DNA of 10,515 nt from UBA7445 sp042096455 (GTDB taxonomy: Bacteria; Verrucomicrobiota; Verrucomicrobiia; Opitutales; Coraliomargaritaceae), in assembly GCA_042096455.1 (NCBI GenBank), contig JBELLU010000053.1:1-10515 (forward strand), read 5' to 3'. The position numbers and the translations under genes were made by a program. The notes under the pieces are model-generated. The model made no database searches, had not been told where the DNA came from, and was given only the letters and a program-made list of their open reading frames with translations. The number at the start of each line of letters is the position of its first letter. The first letter of the stretch is position 1. Below, one piece after another: positions 1 to 6,425 of the stretch.

Positions 1-319
1 CTCGCGCGGGGATCTCGTGGTCGTGCTCGCGCTCCAGGGCGGCGAGGACATCCGCCACCAGCATTTCAATCTGCATCGCATCAATGGGGCGTTTTTCAAC
101 CGCCTTTTTCAACCCCCCCAAGATTTTGGCGCGGTCAAAATCTTCCCGACGACCATCCCGTTTTACGATCTGAAGATCCGCCCGCAGGACTTCCTCAATA
201 GTGGAAAAGCGCGCGCCGCAGTCGAGGCATTCGCGGCGGCGGCGAATGGAGGTCTCGTTCTTACCGGTGCGGGTATCGAGAACCTTTGTTTCGAGGGAGG
301 TGCATTTTGGGCAACGCAT
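1..319 (-). CDS. nrdR: Transcriptional repressor NrdR (partial, C-terminus beyond window)
   Basis: NrdR is the zinc- and nucleotide-binding repressor of ribonucleotide reductase genes; it binds NrdR boxes when its ATP-cone holds (d)ATP. Reading the minus strand from the ATG at 319 gives 106 residues. The N-terminal zinc ribbon has the two pairs C3-x2-C6 and C31-x2-C34, with the basic stretch SIRRRRE between them. The ATP-cone starts near residue 51 (IVKRDGRREDFDRAKI). Family members are about 150 residues long, so roughly the last third is missing because the window ends, not because the gene is broken. The gene is divergent from the PEP-CTERM-like gene across about 150 bp. A run of seven G (coding strand, 113-119) lies within the ATP-cone region. 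The family assignment is very secure. Confidence 0.97.
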   Translation of the reverse strand, partial: MRCPKCTSLETKVLDTRTGKNETSIRRRRECLDCGARFSTIEEVLRADLQIVKRDGRREDFDRAKILGGLKKAVEKRPIDAMQIEMLVADVLAALEREHDHEIPAR

Positions 320-472
320 AAATAAGTTTTAATACGAGCAAACGGCAGGACACTTGCGAATTTAAAACACTAAATGCAGTGGATAGGTAATTGCAACCAC
401 TATATTTAGGGGCCTATTGAATCAATTTGAAATAGCTTGGAACAAAAAAAATTAATTAAAGTCCTTCTGCGA
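320..472. promoter_or_regulatory. Divergent intergenic region, nrdR / PEP-CTERM-like gene
   Basis: This 153-bp AT-rich gap separates the start of nrdR (minus) from the chosen start of the PEP-CTERM-like gene (plus), so both promoters should lie here. The only promoter-like elements seen on the plus strand are weak: TTGCAA at 391-396, then TATTGA at 415-420 with an 18-bp spacer. A 5-bp inverted repeat AGTGG/CCACT (378-382 and 397-401) flanks a 14-nt loop. Neither is strong. No clear Shine-Dalgarno sequence precedes the ATG at 473. The promoter function is inferred from gene orientation only. Confidence 0.35.
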
Positions 473-1171
473 ATGAACTTAAAATTTTACATCAAAGTAT
501 ATTTACTTATATTTTTATCAATTCAAAGCCTGCATGCTTTGACATTAACGGTAAATCCGTCTCGATCCTTCATCGTTGACGCGAATAACCAGAATGTAGA
601 ACTGGCCGAACCCTACGTGGGAACTTCGGGAAGCACTATCAATAATGTTGCCGCAATTTTCTTTAGAATGCCCACCCTCGCGAATTTTGAGTCCTTTAAT
701 TCAATTCGTTTTAACGTAACCGTTGAAGATAAGATAGGGCTTAATCCAGGCAGTACTATTCATTTTGGGGTTTTAAAACGCAGCTCCGATACGCTTCAAA
801 ACGGAGATTATTCAAACGGGCCCAATGACTTTGGAACTACGGAGTTAAACCTTATACCGAATTCTACAACTGTAGGCACTACCGTGGCAACCGAATCGGA
901 CCAAGCAGTCAATGCGTGGGTGACCAACAACTACGAAGCCGGTCAATATCTAATGGTTCAGCTCATCGATAGTCCTCACGAAACTAAATTAAACGCACGG
1001 TGGGTTTTTTCGAACGCAAAATTGGTAATCGATTACAACGTAGTTCCTGAAGTCTCAACCAGCGGCCTCATCCTTGGGAGCCTCGCTTTTGGCTTCATTT
1101 GCATCCGCAGGGGTCGTTATAACCGCTTTCTTAATCGCAAGCAATTTATACCCTTCTCCAGGCAAAGTTAA
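473..1171 (+). CDS. Secreted beta-rich protein with a PEP-CTERM-like sorting tail
   Basis: This is probably an exported surface protein processed by an exosortase. From the ATG at 473 the protein has 232 residues. It begins with a good signal peptide (MNLKFYIKVYLLIFLSIQ, then SLHA, likely cut after residue 22). A TTG at 437 would add 12 residues ahead of the signal peptide and is less likely. The middle (about 25-190) is rich in S, T, N and V with alternating hydrophobic residues, as in a beta-sandwich; I recognise no specific domain. The C-terminus has VPEVST at 191-196, a hydrophobic stretch at 198-211 and the basic cluster RRGR at 212-215. This is PEP-CTERM architecture, with V instead of P in the PEP triplet. 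Seventeen more residues follow the basic cluster, which is unusual. The gene is visibly more AT-rich than its housekeeping neighbours. Its ligand and function are unknown. Confidence 0.8.
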   Translation: MNLKFYIKVYLLIFLSIQSLHALTLTVNPSRSFIVDANNQNVELAEPYVGTSGSTINNVAAIFFRMPTLANFESFNSIRFNVTVEDKIGLNPGSTIHFGVLKRSSDTLQNGDYSNGPNDFGTTELNLIPNSTTVGTTVATESDQAVNAWVTNNYEAGQYLMVQLIDSPHETKLNARWVFSNAKLVIDYNVVPEVSTSGLILGSLAFGFICIRRGRYNRFLNRKQFIPFSRQS

Positions 1172-1202
1172 AAGTCTCGTGCTGCGTCACACGTGCTTCA
1201 TC

Positions 1203-1766
1203 CTAAAGCTTCAGGAAATTCTCTAAAAGCTGCATACCGGACTCGGTAGCAATCGATTCCGGATGAAACTGGACGCCCCAAACGGGCAGGTCGCGGTGCG
1301 CGAGTCCCATGATTTCTCCGGCTTCGGTCTCCGCAGTCACGATGAGGCAATCGGGCAGCGAGGCGCGCTCCACGATGAGGGAGTGATAGCGGGTCGCTTC
1401 CATGGGATTGGGAAGGCCTTTGAAAAGGTCGGTGTCCTGATGTTGAACGCGGCTGGTTTTACCGTGCATGAGGCGGTCCGCGCGAACGACCTTACCGCCG
1501 AAGTGCTGCCCGACACTCTGATGCCCGAGGCAAACTCCCAGCAGTGGAATTTCTCCCGCGAAGGCTTCGATCATTTCGAGGCTCACGCCCGCTTCATTGG
1601 GCGAACAGGGCCCGGGCGAAATCATAATGCGTTTCGGTTTGAGGGCGCGGGCCTCCGCTACCGTGATGGCATCATTGCGAAAGACTTGTTGCTCCACCCC
1701 CAACTGACCAAAGTATTGCACCAGATTATAAGTGAAGGAGTCGTAATTATCGATGACGAGTAGCAT
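1203..1766 (-). CDS. trpG: Anthranilate/aminodeoxychorismate synthase, glutamine amidotransferase subunit
   Basis: This class I glutamine amidotransferase supplies ammonia from glutamine to the chorismate-using partner (TrpE or PabB) for anthranilate or aminodeoxychorismate. It has 187 residues, the normal length for a free-standing subunit. The full triad is visible: Cys79 in GVCLGHQ, and His168 and Glu170 in QFHPES. The N-terminal LLVIDNYDSFTYNLVQY and oxyanion-loop SPGPCSPNEAG motifs (50-60) are also present, with HGKTS at 101-105. It lies 12 bp downstream of trpB in the same direction, so the two are almost certainly cotranscribed. No trpE or pabB is in view. Sequence alone cannot tell TrpG from PabA, and one subunit often serves both partners. 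It ends 31 bp from the convergent PEP-CTERM-like gene. Confidence 0.94.
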   Translation of the reverse strand: MLLVIDNYDSFTYNLVQYFGQLGVEQQVFRNDAITVAEARALKPKRIMISPGPCSPNEAGVSLEMIEAFAGEIPLLGVCLGHQSVGQHFGGKVVRADRLMHGKTSRVQHQDTDLFKGLPNPMEATRYHSLIVERASLPDCLIVTAETEAGEIMGLAHRDLPVWGVQFHPESIATESGMQLLENFLKL

Positions 1767-1778
1767 GGCAAAGCGGTG

Positions 1779-3008
1779 TTAGAGATCCCCGAGGACACGG
1801 GCGGCTTCCTGCACGTCTTTATCGCCGCGACCACTGAGGTTACCGATGATGATTTGATCCGGTCCAAGCTCGCGGGCGCGTTGCATGGTATAGGCGATTC
1901 CATGCGCGGTCTCGAGGGCCGGCACGATCCCCTCGACCGAGCAAAGATCGCGGAAGGCTTGCAATGCCTCGTCATCGGTGGCGTATCCAAAGTCGATGCG
2001 GCCTTTTTCCTTATAATAAGCATGCTCGGGGCCAACCGCCGCATAGTCCAGTCCCGCCGAGACGGAATGGGTAAGGTCGATTTGACCCTCGTCGTTCTGT
2101 AGGATCCAGGTTTTTGCACCTTGGAGGACTCCGAGACGCCCCCCCGCAAAACGGGCGGCGTGATGCCCCTGCTTGATCTCGCGCCCCCCGGCTTCGACGC
2201 CTGTTAGGCGCACTTCGGGATCGTTCAGGAAGGCAAAGAAAATACCAATCGCGTTGGAACCACCGCCGACACAGGCGGCGACTTCGTCGGGCAAGCGCCC
2301 CGCCTTTTCAAGGATTTGGCGGCGGGTTTCCTCACCAATGACACGATGGAAGTCGCGCACCATCATAGGAAAGGGATGCGCACCAAGGGCGGAACCAATG
2401 ATGTAGTGGGTGTGGCGCACGTTGGTGACCCAATCGCGCATCGCTTCGTTGACCGCTTCTTTGAGAGTTTTTTGCCCGGCAGAAACGCCGCGCACCTCCG
2501 CACCACAAAGGCGCATACGATAGACATTCAGTTCCTGGCGGCGCATGTCCTCCTCGCCCATATAAATGACGCATTCGAAACCCATTTTTGCGCACATGGC
2601 AGCGGTTGCGATCCCGTGCTGACCGGCACCTGTTTCGGCAATGATGCGGGTCTTCCCCATGCGTTTTGCGAGGAGCGCCTGCCCGAGGGCATTATTGATT
2701 TTGTGTGCACCGGTATGCAGGAGGTCTTCCCGCTTCAGGTAGATCTGCGCGCCGCCACAGTGCTCGGTGAGTCGCTCCGCAAAATATAGATTGGTGGGGC
2801 GTCCGGCAAATTCACGTAGGTGATGCTGCAATTCCTCCTGAAAGCCCGGATCCTGACGCGCGGCATGGTAGGCTTCGGTCAGGTCGAAGAGCGGGGTCAT
2901 GAGTGTTTCGGGAACATACATGCCGCCGTAGTTCCCGAAGTGGCCGCGGGCATTGGGCAAGGCTTCGGGATCGATTTCCAGTTTCTGATTCTGTTCGGCA
3001 GATTCCAT
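1779..3008 (-). CDS. trpB: Tryptophan synthase beta subunit
   Basis: TrpB is the PLP enzyme that joins indole and L-serine to make L-tryptophan, working in an alpha2-beta2 complex with TrpA. The protein has 409 residues, the normal length for the TrpB1 class. Landmarks are all present: GHFGNYGGMYVPE (22-34), the Schiff-base Lys103 in HTGAHKINNAL, ETGAGQHG with Glu125 (125-132), the phosphate-binding loop GGGSNA (248-253), and LSGRGDKD (391-398). The start at 3008 is supported by the usual short variable leader before GHFGNYGG. It lies 34 bp downstream of kdsB and 12 bp upstream of trpG on the same strand. trpA and trpF, its usual neighbours, are not adjacent here, so the tryptophan genes are dispersed. 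The minus strand just upstream of the ATG shows no strong Shine-Dalgarno sequence. Confidence 0.98.
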   Translation of the reverse strand: MESAEQNQKLEIDPEALPNARGHFGNYGGMYVPETLMTPLFDLTEAYHAARQDPGFQEELQHHLREFAGRPTNLYFAERLTEHCGGAQIYLKREDLLHTGAHKINNALGQALLAKRMGKTRIIAETGAGQHGIATAAMCAKMGFECVIYMGEEDMRRQELNVYRMRLCGAEVRGVSAGQKTLKEAVNEAMRDWVTNVRHTHYIIGSALGAHPFPMMVRDFHRVIGEETRRQILEKAGRLPDEVAACVGGGSNAIGIFFAFLNDPEVRLTGVEAGGREIKQGHHAARFAGGRLGVLQGAKTWILQNDEGQIDLTHSVSAGLDYAAVGPEHAYYKEKGRIDFGYATDDEALQAFRDLCSVEGIVPALETAHGIAYTMQRARELGPDQIIIGNLSGRGDKDVQEAARVLGDL

Positions 3009-3042
3009 TAGGTATCAATAGGGCTTGGAGGGACGGAGTTTG

Positions 3043-3795
3043 TCAAGCGGGCAGCGCAGCTTCAAAACGGGCGACATCCTCGGGCGTGTCGATCCCGACA
3101 CTGGGATCATCGGTGAGGGCGACATGAATACGGTAGCCGTTTTCAAGGGCGCGGAGTTGCTCGAGTTTCTCGGTTGTTTCATACAACCCGGGCTTGAGCG
3201 TGGAGAATTCGCGCAGGAAATCGGCGCGGTAGGCGTAAAGCCCGAGGTGCCGGTAGCATGCATGCGCCTGCAGGGCTACGGCATCCGGCTTCCCGCCGCT
3301 TTCACGGTCATAGGGGATCGGTGCGCGGGAGAAATAAAGTGCGAAGCCTGCCTGATCGCGAACGACTTTGACCTGATTGGGGTCGTTGAAGTCGGCAGGG
3401 TTGATGAAAGGCGTCGCAAGGGTGGACATCGCCGCTTCGCTATTTTCGAGACTTGCGGCCAATGCTCGAATTTGTGCTCCGGTTACAAGGGGTTCATCGC
3501 CCTGCACATTGATAACCGCCTCCGCTCCAACGGTGGCATTGGCCTCCGCGAGGCGATCGGTCCCAGAAGGATGGGCGGGATCTGTCAGGATTGCCTCGAA
3601 GCCCGCGTTCATCAGGCACTCCGCCAGTTCCGGGGCATCGACGGCAAAAAAGAGTGGGAATTCGGGTGCTTCGGAACGAATGCGCTCGGCGGTCCAAAGG
3701 ATGATGGGCTTGCCCCGCACCTCGTGAAAGACCTTGCGGGGAAAACGTTGCGAGGTCACGCGAGCTGGGCAAATTATGGAAGGTAACTTTGACAT
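3043..3795 (-). CDS. kdsB: 3-deoxy-manno-octulosonate cytidylyltransferase (CMP-Kdo synthetase)
   Basis: KdsB activates Kdo with CTP to CMP-Kdo in the cytoplasm, the donor for attaching Kdo to lipid A, so this organism makes (or descends from makers of) LPS. The protein has 250 residues, the family's usual size. Motifs in order: CPARVTSQRFPRK (9-21, nucleotide loop), HPSGTDRLAEA (75-85), INVQGDEPL (95-103, with metal-binding Asp100), LGLYAYR (184-190), EKLEQLRALENG (209-220) and GIDTPED (234-240, with Asp236). The ATG at 3795 leaves a 10-residue leader before the nucleotide loop, as is normal. It is the first gene of a likely kdsB-trpB-trpG unit. Its start lies only 29 bp from the divergent rhodanese start, so its promoter must overlap that gene's leader or coding region. 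Confidence 0.97.
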   Translation of the reverse strand: MSKLPSIICPARVTSQRFPRKVFHEVRGKPIILWTAERIRSEAPEFPLFFAVDAPELAECLMNAGFEAILTDPAHPSGTDRLAEANATVGAEAVINVQGDEPLVTGAQIRALAASLENSEAAMSTLATPFINPADFNDPNQVKVVRDQAGFALYFSRAPIPYDRESGGKPDAVALQAHACYRHLGLYAYRADFLREFSTLKPGLYETTEKLEQLRALENGYRIHVALTDDPSVGIDTPEDVARFEAALPA

Positions 3796-3824
3796 TGGCG
3801 AATAATGTTCACAAAAGTGAGCGT

Positions 3825-4142
3825 ATGGACAAGGAAATCAGTGCAGCGGATGCATCAAAATTACTGGGCAAGGCAGACGCCGTGTTTGTGGATGTCAGGG
3901 AATGGGATGAACTGGCGATCTGCTCGATAGCAGGCGCGCGCCATATTCCCATGACTGAGATTTCTGCGCGAATGTCCGAAATCCCGAAGGATGGCAAAGT
4001 GGTTGTCTTTTGTCATCACGGGATGCGAAGCATGAGGGTATTGGAATTTTTGACGGAGCGGGGCTTCGAGGGGATCGTGAGTATGCGCGGAGGTATTGAC
4101 GCCTGGGCGGTCTCGGTGGACCCGGAAATGCGCCGCTACTAA
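3825..4142 (+). CDS. Single-domain rhodanese-like sulfurtransferase
   Basis: This small cytoplasmic protein consists of one rhodanese domain; such enzymes carry sulfur as a cysteine persulfide. From the ATG at 3825 it has 105 residues. Landmarks are FVDVREWDE (21-29), GARHIPM (37-43), the active-site loop Cys63-HHGMRS, and the C-terminal GGIDAW (89-94) followed by VDPEMRRY, a typical ending for this family. A TTG at 3789 would add 12 residues, but it overlaps the kdsB start and adds nothing conserved; a weak GTGAG at 3816-3820 sits just before the chosen ATG. It is convergent with the adenylate cyclase gene, the two stop codons being only 6 bp apart. Its physiological sulfur acceptor cannot be predicted from sequence. 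Confidence 0.93.
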   Translation: MDKEISAADASKLLGKADAVFVDVREWDELAICSIAGARHIPMTEISARMSEIPKDGKVVVFCHHGMRSMRVLEFLTERGFEGIVSMRGGIDAWAVSVDPEMRRY

Positions 4143-4148
4143 AACAGT

Positions 4149-5543
4149 TTACTTGAGTTCGAAATAGTGCGCGCCTTTCCACCCCGGGGGCGCCCCGTCC
4201 TCCAGATATTCGCGCGAACGAGCCAGCAGAACCGAACTGGGTGTGTGCGCGGTACCTGAGCGCAGGGGTTCGTGAGACTCCGCCAGTTGAAAGCCTTTGA
4301 TGGCGGCAGGGAAATCCCCTTTTTGGTAAGCTTCCAGCGCCGGCTCATAAGCGGCCTTACAAGCGAGGGCATCCTCGGCATGAATGCTGTCATCCCATAA
4401 TTCGTAAAGCGCAAAGGAGGTATAGCGGCCCCTGAAGACCACGTCATCAATCTTGCGGTAACGCAGATCCGGCAGATCCTTGCACGCCGCTTCAAGCGTT
4501 TCACCGCTCACAAGGGTGTAAACCCCGTATTCCTTGGCGATGGCCTCACAGCGGGATGCGAGGTTCACCGAGTCGCCAATCATCGTGTAATTAAAACGTT
4601 GAGCACTCCCGAAGTTACCCACAACGGCCTGACCGGTATGCACGCCGATGCGGTTATGCAGACAGGAAACCGAGGCCGGCCACTCACCTGAGGCCTGCCA
4701 TTCGCGGCGGAGAGTTGCACAGCGCTCCTGCATGCGCAGTGCCGCCTGGCATGCCATTGCGGCATGGTTGGGTAAAACGACCGGCATGCCAAACATCGCC
4801 ACGATTCCATCACCCACGAATTTATCCAAGGTTGCCTCATTTTCCCGCAAAACCTCAGACATGCACGTGAGATAAATCCCCATAAGTTTGACGAGTTGAT
4901 CCGGGGGCAACTCCTGCGCAATCCCCGCGAAATTTTCGATGTCAGAAAAAAGCATGGAAATGCAAACCTCGGTACCCCCGTTTTGCGGATTGTGATCACT
5001 CTCCAGTAATCGATTCACCAATTCAGGGGATAAATAGGAACTGAAAATATTTTGTAGGCGGCGGCGTTTTTTCTCCTCTTGATTGAGGCGAAAAAGGAAG
5101 ACAACCGCGGTTGCCGTAAGCGCGGAACCGATGGGTGCAAAAAGCGGCAGCGCCAAGCCCATTTTCTGTTCCATTTGCGGCACCATGACTGCATAAAGCA
5201 GTAAGCAAAACGCACTGACCAAACCCAACAGTGCACGACCACGTCGGTTGTAAACCGAGAGCCCAAAAACCGGCAGGGTGAACAGCAAAGTAAGCACCGA
5301 CGTACCCAATAAACCGAGGCTTCCCACCGCATCGATAGTTTCGACCGACTCACCCTTTTCAACTTGGCCTTGAGAAAACGATGCTGTCACTTGAGCATTG
5401 TTTGCCTGCATGGCATTTTGCTCCAAATTTCCCAACAACCCGCTACTCGCCAAGCAGATCCACCCGATCACGCTCAACACGATCAAGGTCAGGATTATGA
5501 GATTAAGCCTCATTACTTTGATGTTACGATCAACGGACTCCAT
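4149..5543 (-). CDS. Membrane-anchored class III adenylate cyclase without a CHASE2 domain
   Basis: This is a predicted cyclase making cAMP from ATP at the inner face of the membrane. It has 464 residues. An N-terminal membrane helix (about 13-33) is followed by a short exposed stretch (34-75), then three more helices (about 76-97, 104-121, 129-152) and a basic linker (157-163). The linker FSSYLSPELVNRLLES (167-182) is the one usual before this catalytic domain. Metal-binding Asp201 (LFSDIENF) and Asp245 (KFVGDG) are present. Lys241 and Thr320 (NYTMIGD) favour adenine, and Asn327 and Arg331 (VNLASR) complete the site, so it should be active and ATP-selective. The C-terminal part (398-455) resembles the TPR-like tail of CHASE2 cyclases. 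It is the last gene of the unit, 24 bp after the FecR-like gene, with a distant AGGAAG before the start. Most relatives carry a roughly 300-residue CHASE2 sensor where only about 40 residues exist here. Confidence 0.92.
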   Translation of the reverse strand: MESVDRNIKVMRLNLIILTLIVLSVIGWICLASSGLLGNLEQNAMQANNAQVTASFSQGQVEKGESVETIDAVGSLGLLGTSVLTLLFTLPVFGLSVYNRRGRALLGLVSAFCLLLYAVMVPQMEQKMGLALPLFAPIGSALTATAVVFLFRLNQEEKKRRRLQNIFSSYLSPELVNRLLESDHNPQNGGTEVCISMLFSDIENFAGIAQELPPDQLVKLMGIYLTCMSEVLRENEATLDKFVGDGIVAMFGMPVVLPNHAAMACQAALRMQERCATLRREWQASGEWPASVSCLHNRIGVHTGQAVVGNFGSAQRFNYTMIGDSVNLASRCEAIAKEYGVYTLVSGETLEAACKDLPDLRYRKIDDVVFRGRYTSFALYELWDDSIHAEDALACKAAYEPALEAYQKGDFPAAIKGFQLAESHEPLRSGTAHTPSSVLLARSREYLEDGAPPGWKGAHYFELK

Positions 5544-5567
5544 TACAGCGGATTCTTCTTCCTGTAG

Positions 5568-6425
5568 CTACTTTTTTATGGCACGAATGGGCAAGGTCGG
5601 ATCCGGGCGGGGAGCGACATCAATCACAATCGGACGTTTTGACCGAGGAATACTGCCGGATGCTTCCAGCAAGTTGTTTTTGTCGGGGTCTTTTCCCAGG
5701 AGTAGTTTCATGTGGGGCTTGAAAGTATTGTAATCAAACTGAGCAAGATCAAATGAAGGCAGCCTTTCATTATATTGTTTGAAAATACTTCTGCTACTGT
5801 AAGATCCCTGAGAGAATCCGAGCGTGAGGGACCCTTCTTTGCTGTAGCCGCTCAAGCGCTGACCGCGGTAAAGCTCATAATGATGTCCGTTTCGGTCTAA
5901 AAAACCGGCATTTCCCTTACTACATTCGATTTCAAAGTTGAAGCGTTTACGTTTTTTATTCTCGGAGATTAAAATACTGAAAAGGCTTTTCTTGCTCAGC
6001 GTCAAACGACCAAAAGGCGTCTCAAGCACTATGTGGGCATCCGCTGCATATTGCGATGAATCAATCAATAGCCTGCCAATTTTAAGTTCCAGAATCATCC
6101 GACTCTTTCCGCTGGCAAAATCTGTATGCATGGACGCATCCATAGCCTGCTCAAAGCGCTCATAGCTCAACTTTCCCGCCCCCTCAAAAGCCATCACGAC
6201 CTTATTGGAATTTAGAATCAAAAGCTCTCCGCCTGCAGCGGCATCAATCGCCGCATTTCCCGGCCGCACCATTGATTCAGGAGACGCAACATCCATCGCC
6301 CCAAGGTGGTCTAAAACCTCAACTTCGCCAGCCTGATCTAAAATCAAGAATGCACCCCGATACCAGTCTTGCGCCTGCAATGAGTTGAGCAAAAGAAGAT
6401 AAAACCATATCAGAAAATGTCGCAT
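5568..6425 (-). CDS. Secreted FecR-like domain protein
   Basis: This is a predicted exported protein with a FecR-type beta-rich fold; such proteins act in envelope signalling. It has 285 residues and a clear signal peptide (MRHFLIWFYLLLLNSLQA, cut near residue 18). The FecR-like pattern runs from about 30 to 155: GEVEVLD (33-39), VRPGNAAIDAAAGGELLILNS (53-73, quasi-conserved PG..I.A..GGEL), the FEGAGKLSYERFEQ stretch (80-93), LELKIGRLLIDSS (112-124) and LETPFGRLTLSKKSLFSIL (134-152). The C-terminal third (about 215-285) is Lys-, Arg- and Pro-rich and not recognised. There is no anti-sigma N-terminal part, so it is not a classical FecR regulator. Its ATG overlaps the stop codon of the upstream polymerase/ligase by one base (TAATG), and the cyclase follows after 24 bp. 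FecR-like proteins next to cyclases are a recurrent pairing, which supports the call. Confidence 0.75.
   Translation of the reverse strand: MRHFLIWFYLLLLNSLQAQDWYRGAFLILDQAGEVEVLDHLGAMDVASPESMVRPGNAAIDAAAGGELLILNSNKVVMAFEGAGKLSYERFEQAMDASMHTDFASGKSRMILELKIGRLLIDSSQYAADAHIVLETPFGRLTLSKKSLFSILISENKKRKRFNFEIECSKGNAGFLDRNGHHYELYRGQRLSGYSKEGSLTLGFSQGSYSSRSIFKQYNERLPSFDLAQFDYNTFKPHMKLLLGKDPDKNNLLEASGSIPRSKRPIVIDVAPRPDPTLPIRAIKK

Noticed and set aside
17..325. Plus-strand open frame of about 100 codons at the left edge
   Set aside because: It lies opposite nrdR, whose zinc ribbon and ATP-cone are unmistakable on the minus strand.
437..472. TTG start 12 codons upstream for the PEP-CTERM-like gene
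   Set aside because: The ATG at 473 begins exactly at the signal peptide; the longer form would put charged residues and a second basic segment ahead of it.
1172..1202. Possible terminator between the convergent PEP-CTERM-like and trpG genes
   Set aside because: Only a 4-bp CGTG/CACG pairing (1178-1181 with 1190-1193) and no T-run; not enough to call.
1263..2789. Several plus-strand open frames opposite trpG and trpB
   Set aside because: They are antisense shadows of well-conserved enzymes and carry no motif of their own.
3025..3786. Long open frame (253 codons) on the plus strand opposite kdsB
   Set aside because: It is the antisense shadow of a fully motif-supported kdsB in GC-rich DNA; its translation shows no recognisable family or sensible start region.
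3789..3794. Perfect TTGACA -35 box upstream of the rhodanese gene
   Set aside because: No acceptable -10 hexamer is found 16-18 bp downstream, and the match overlaps the kdsB start codon; probably chance.
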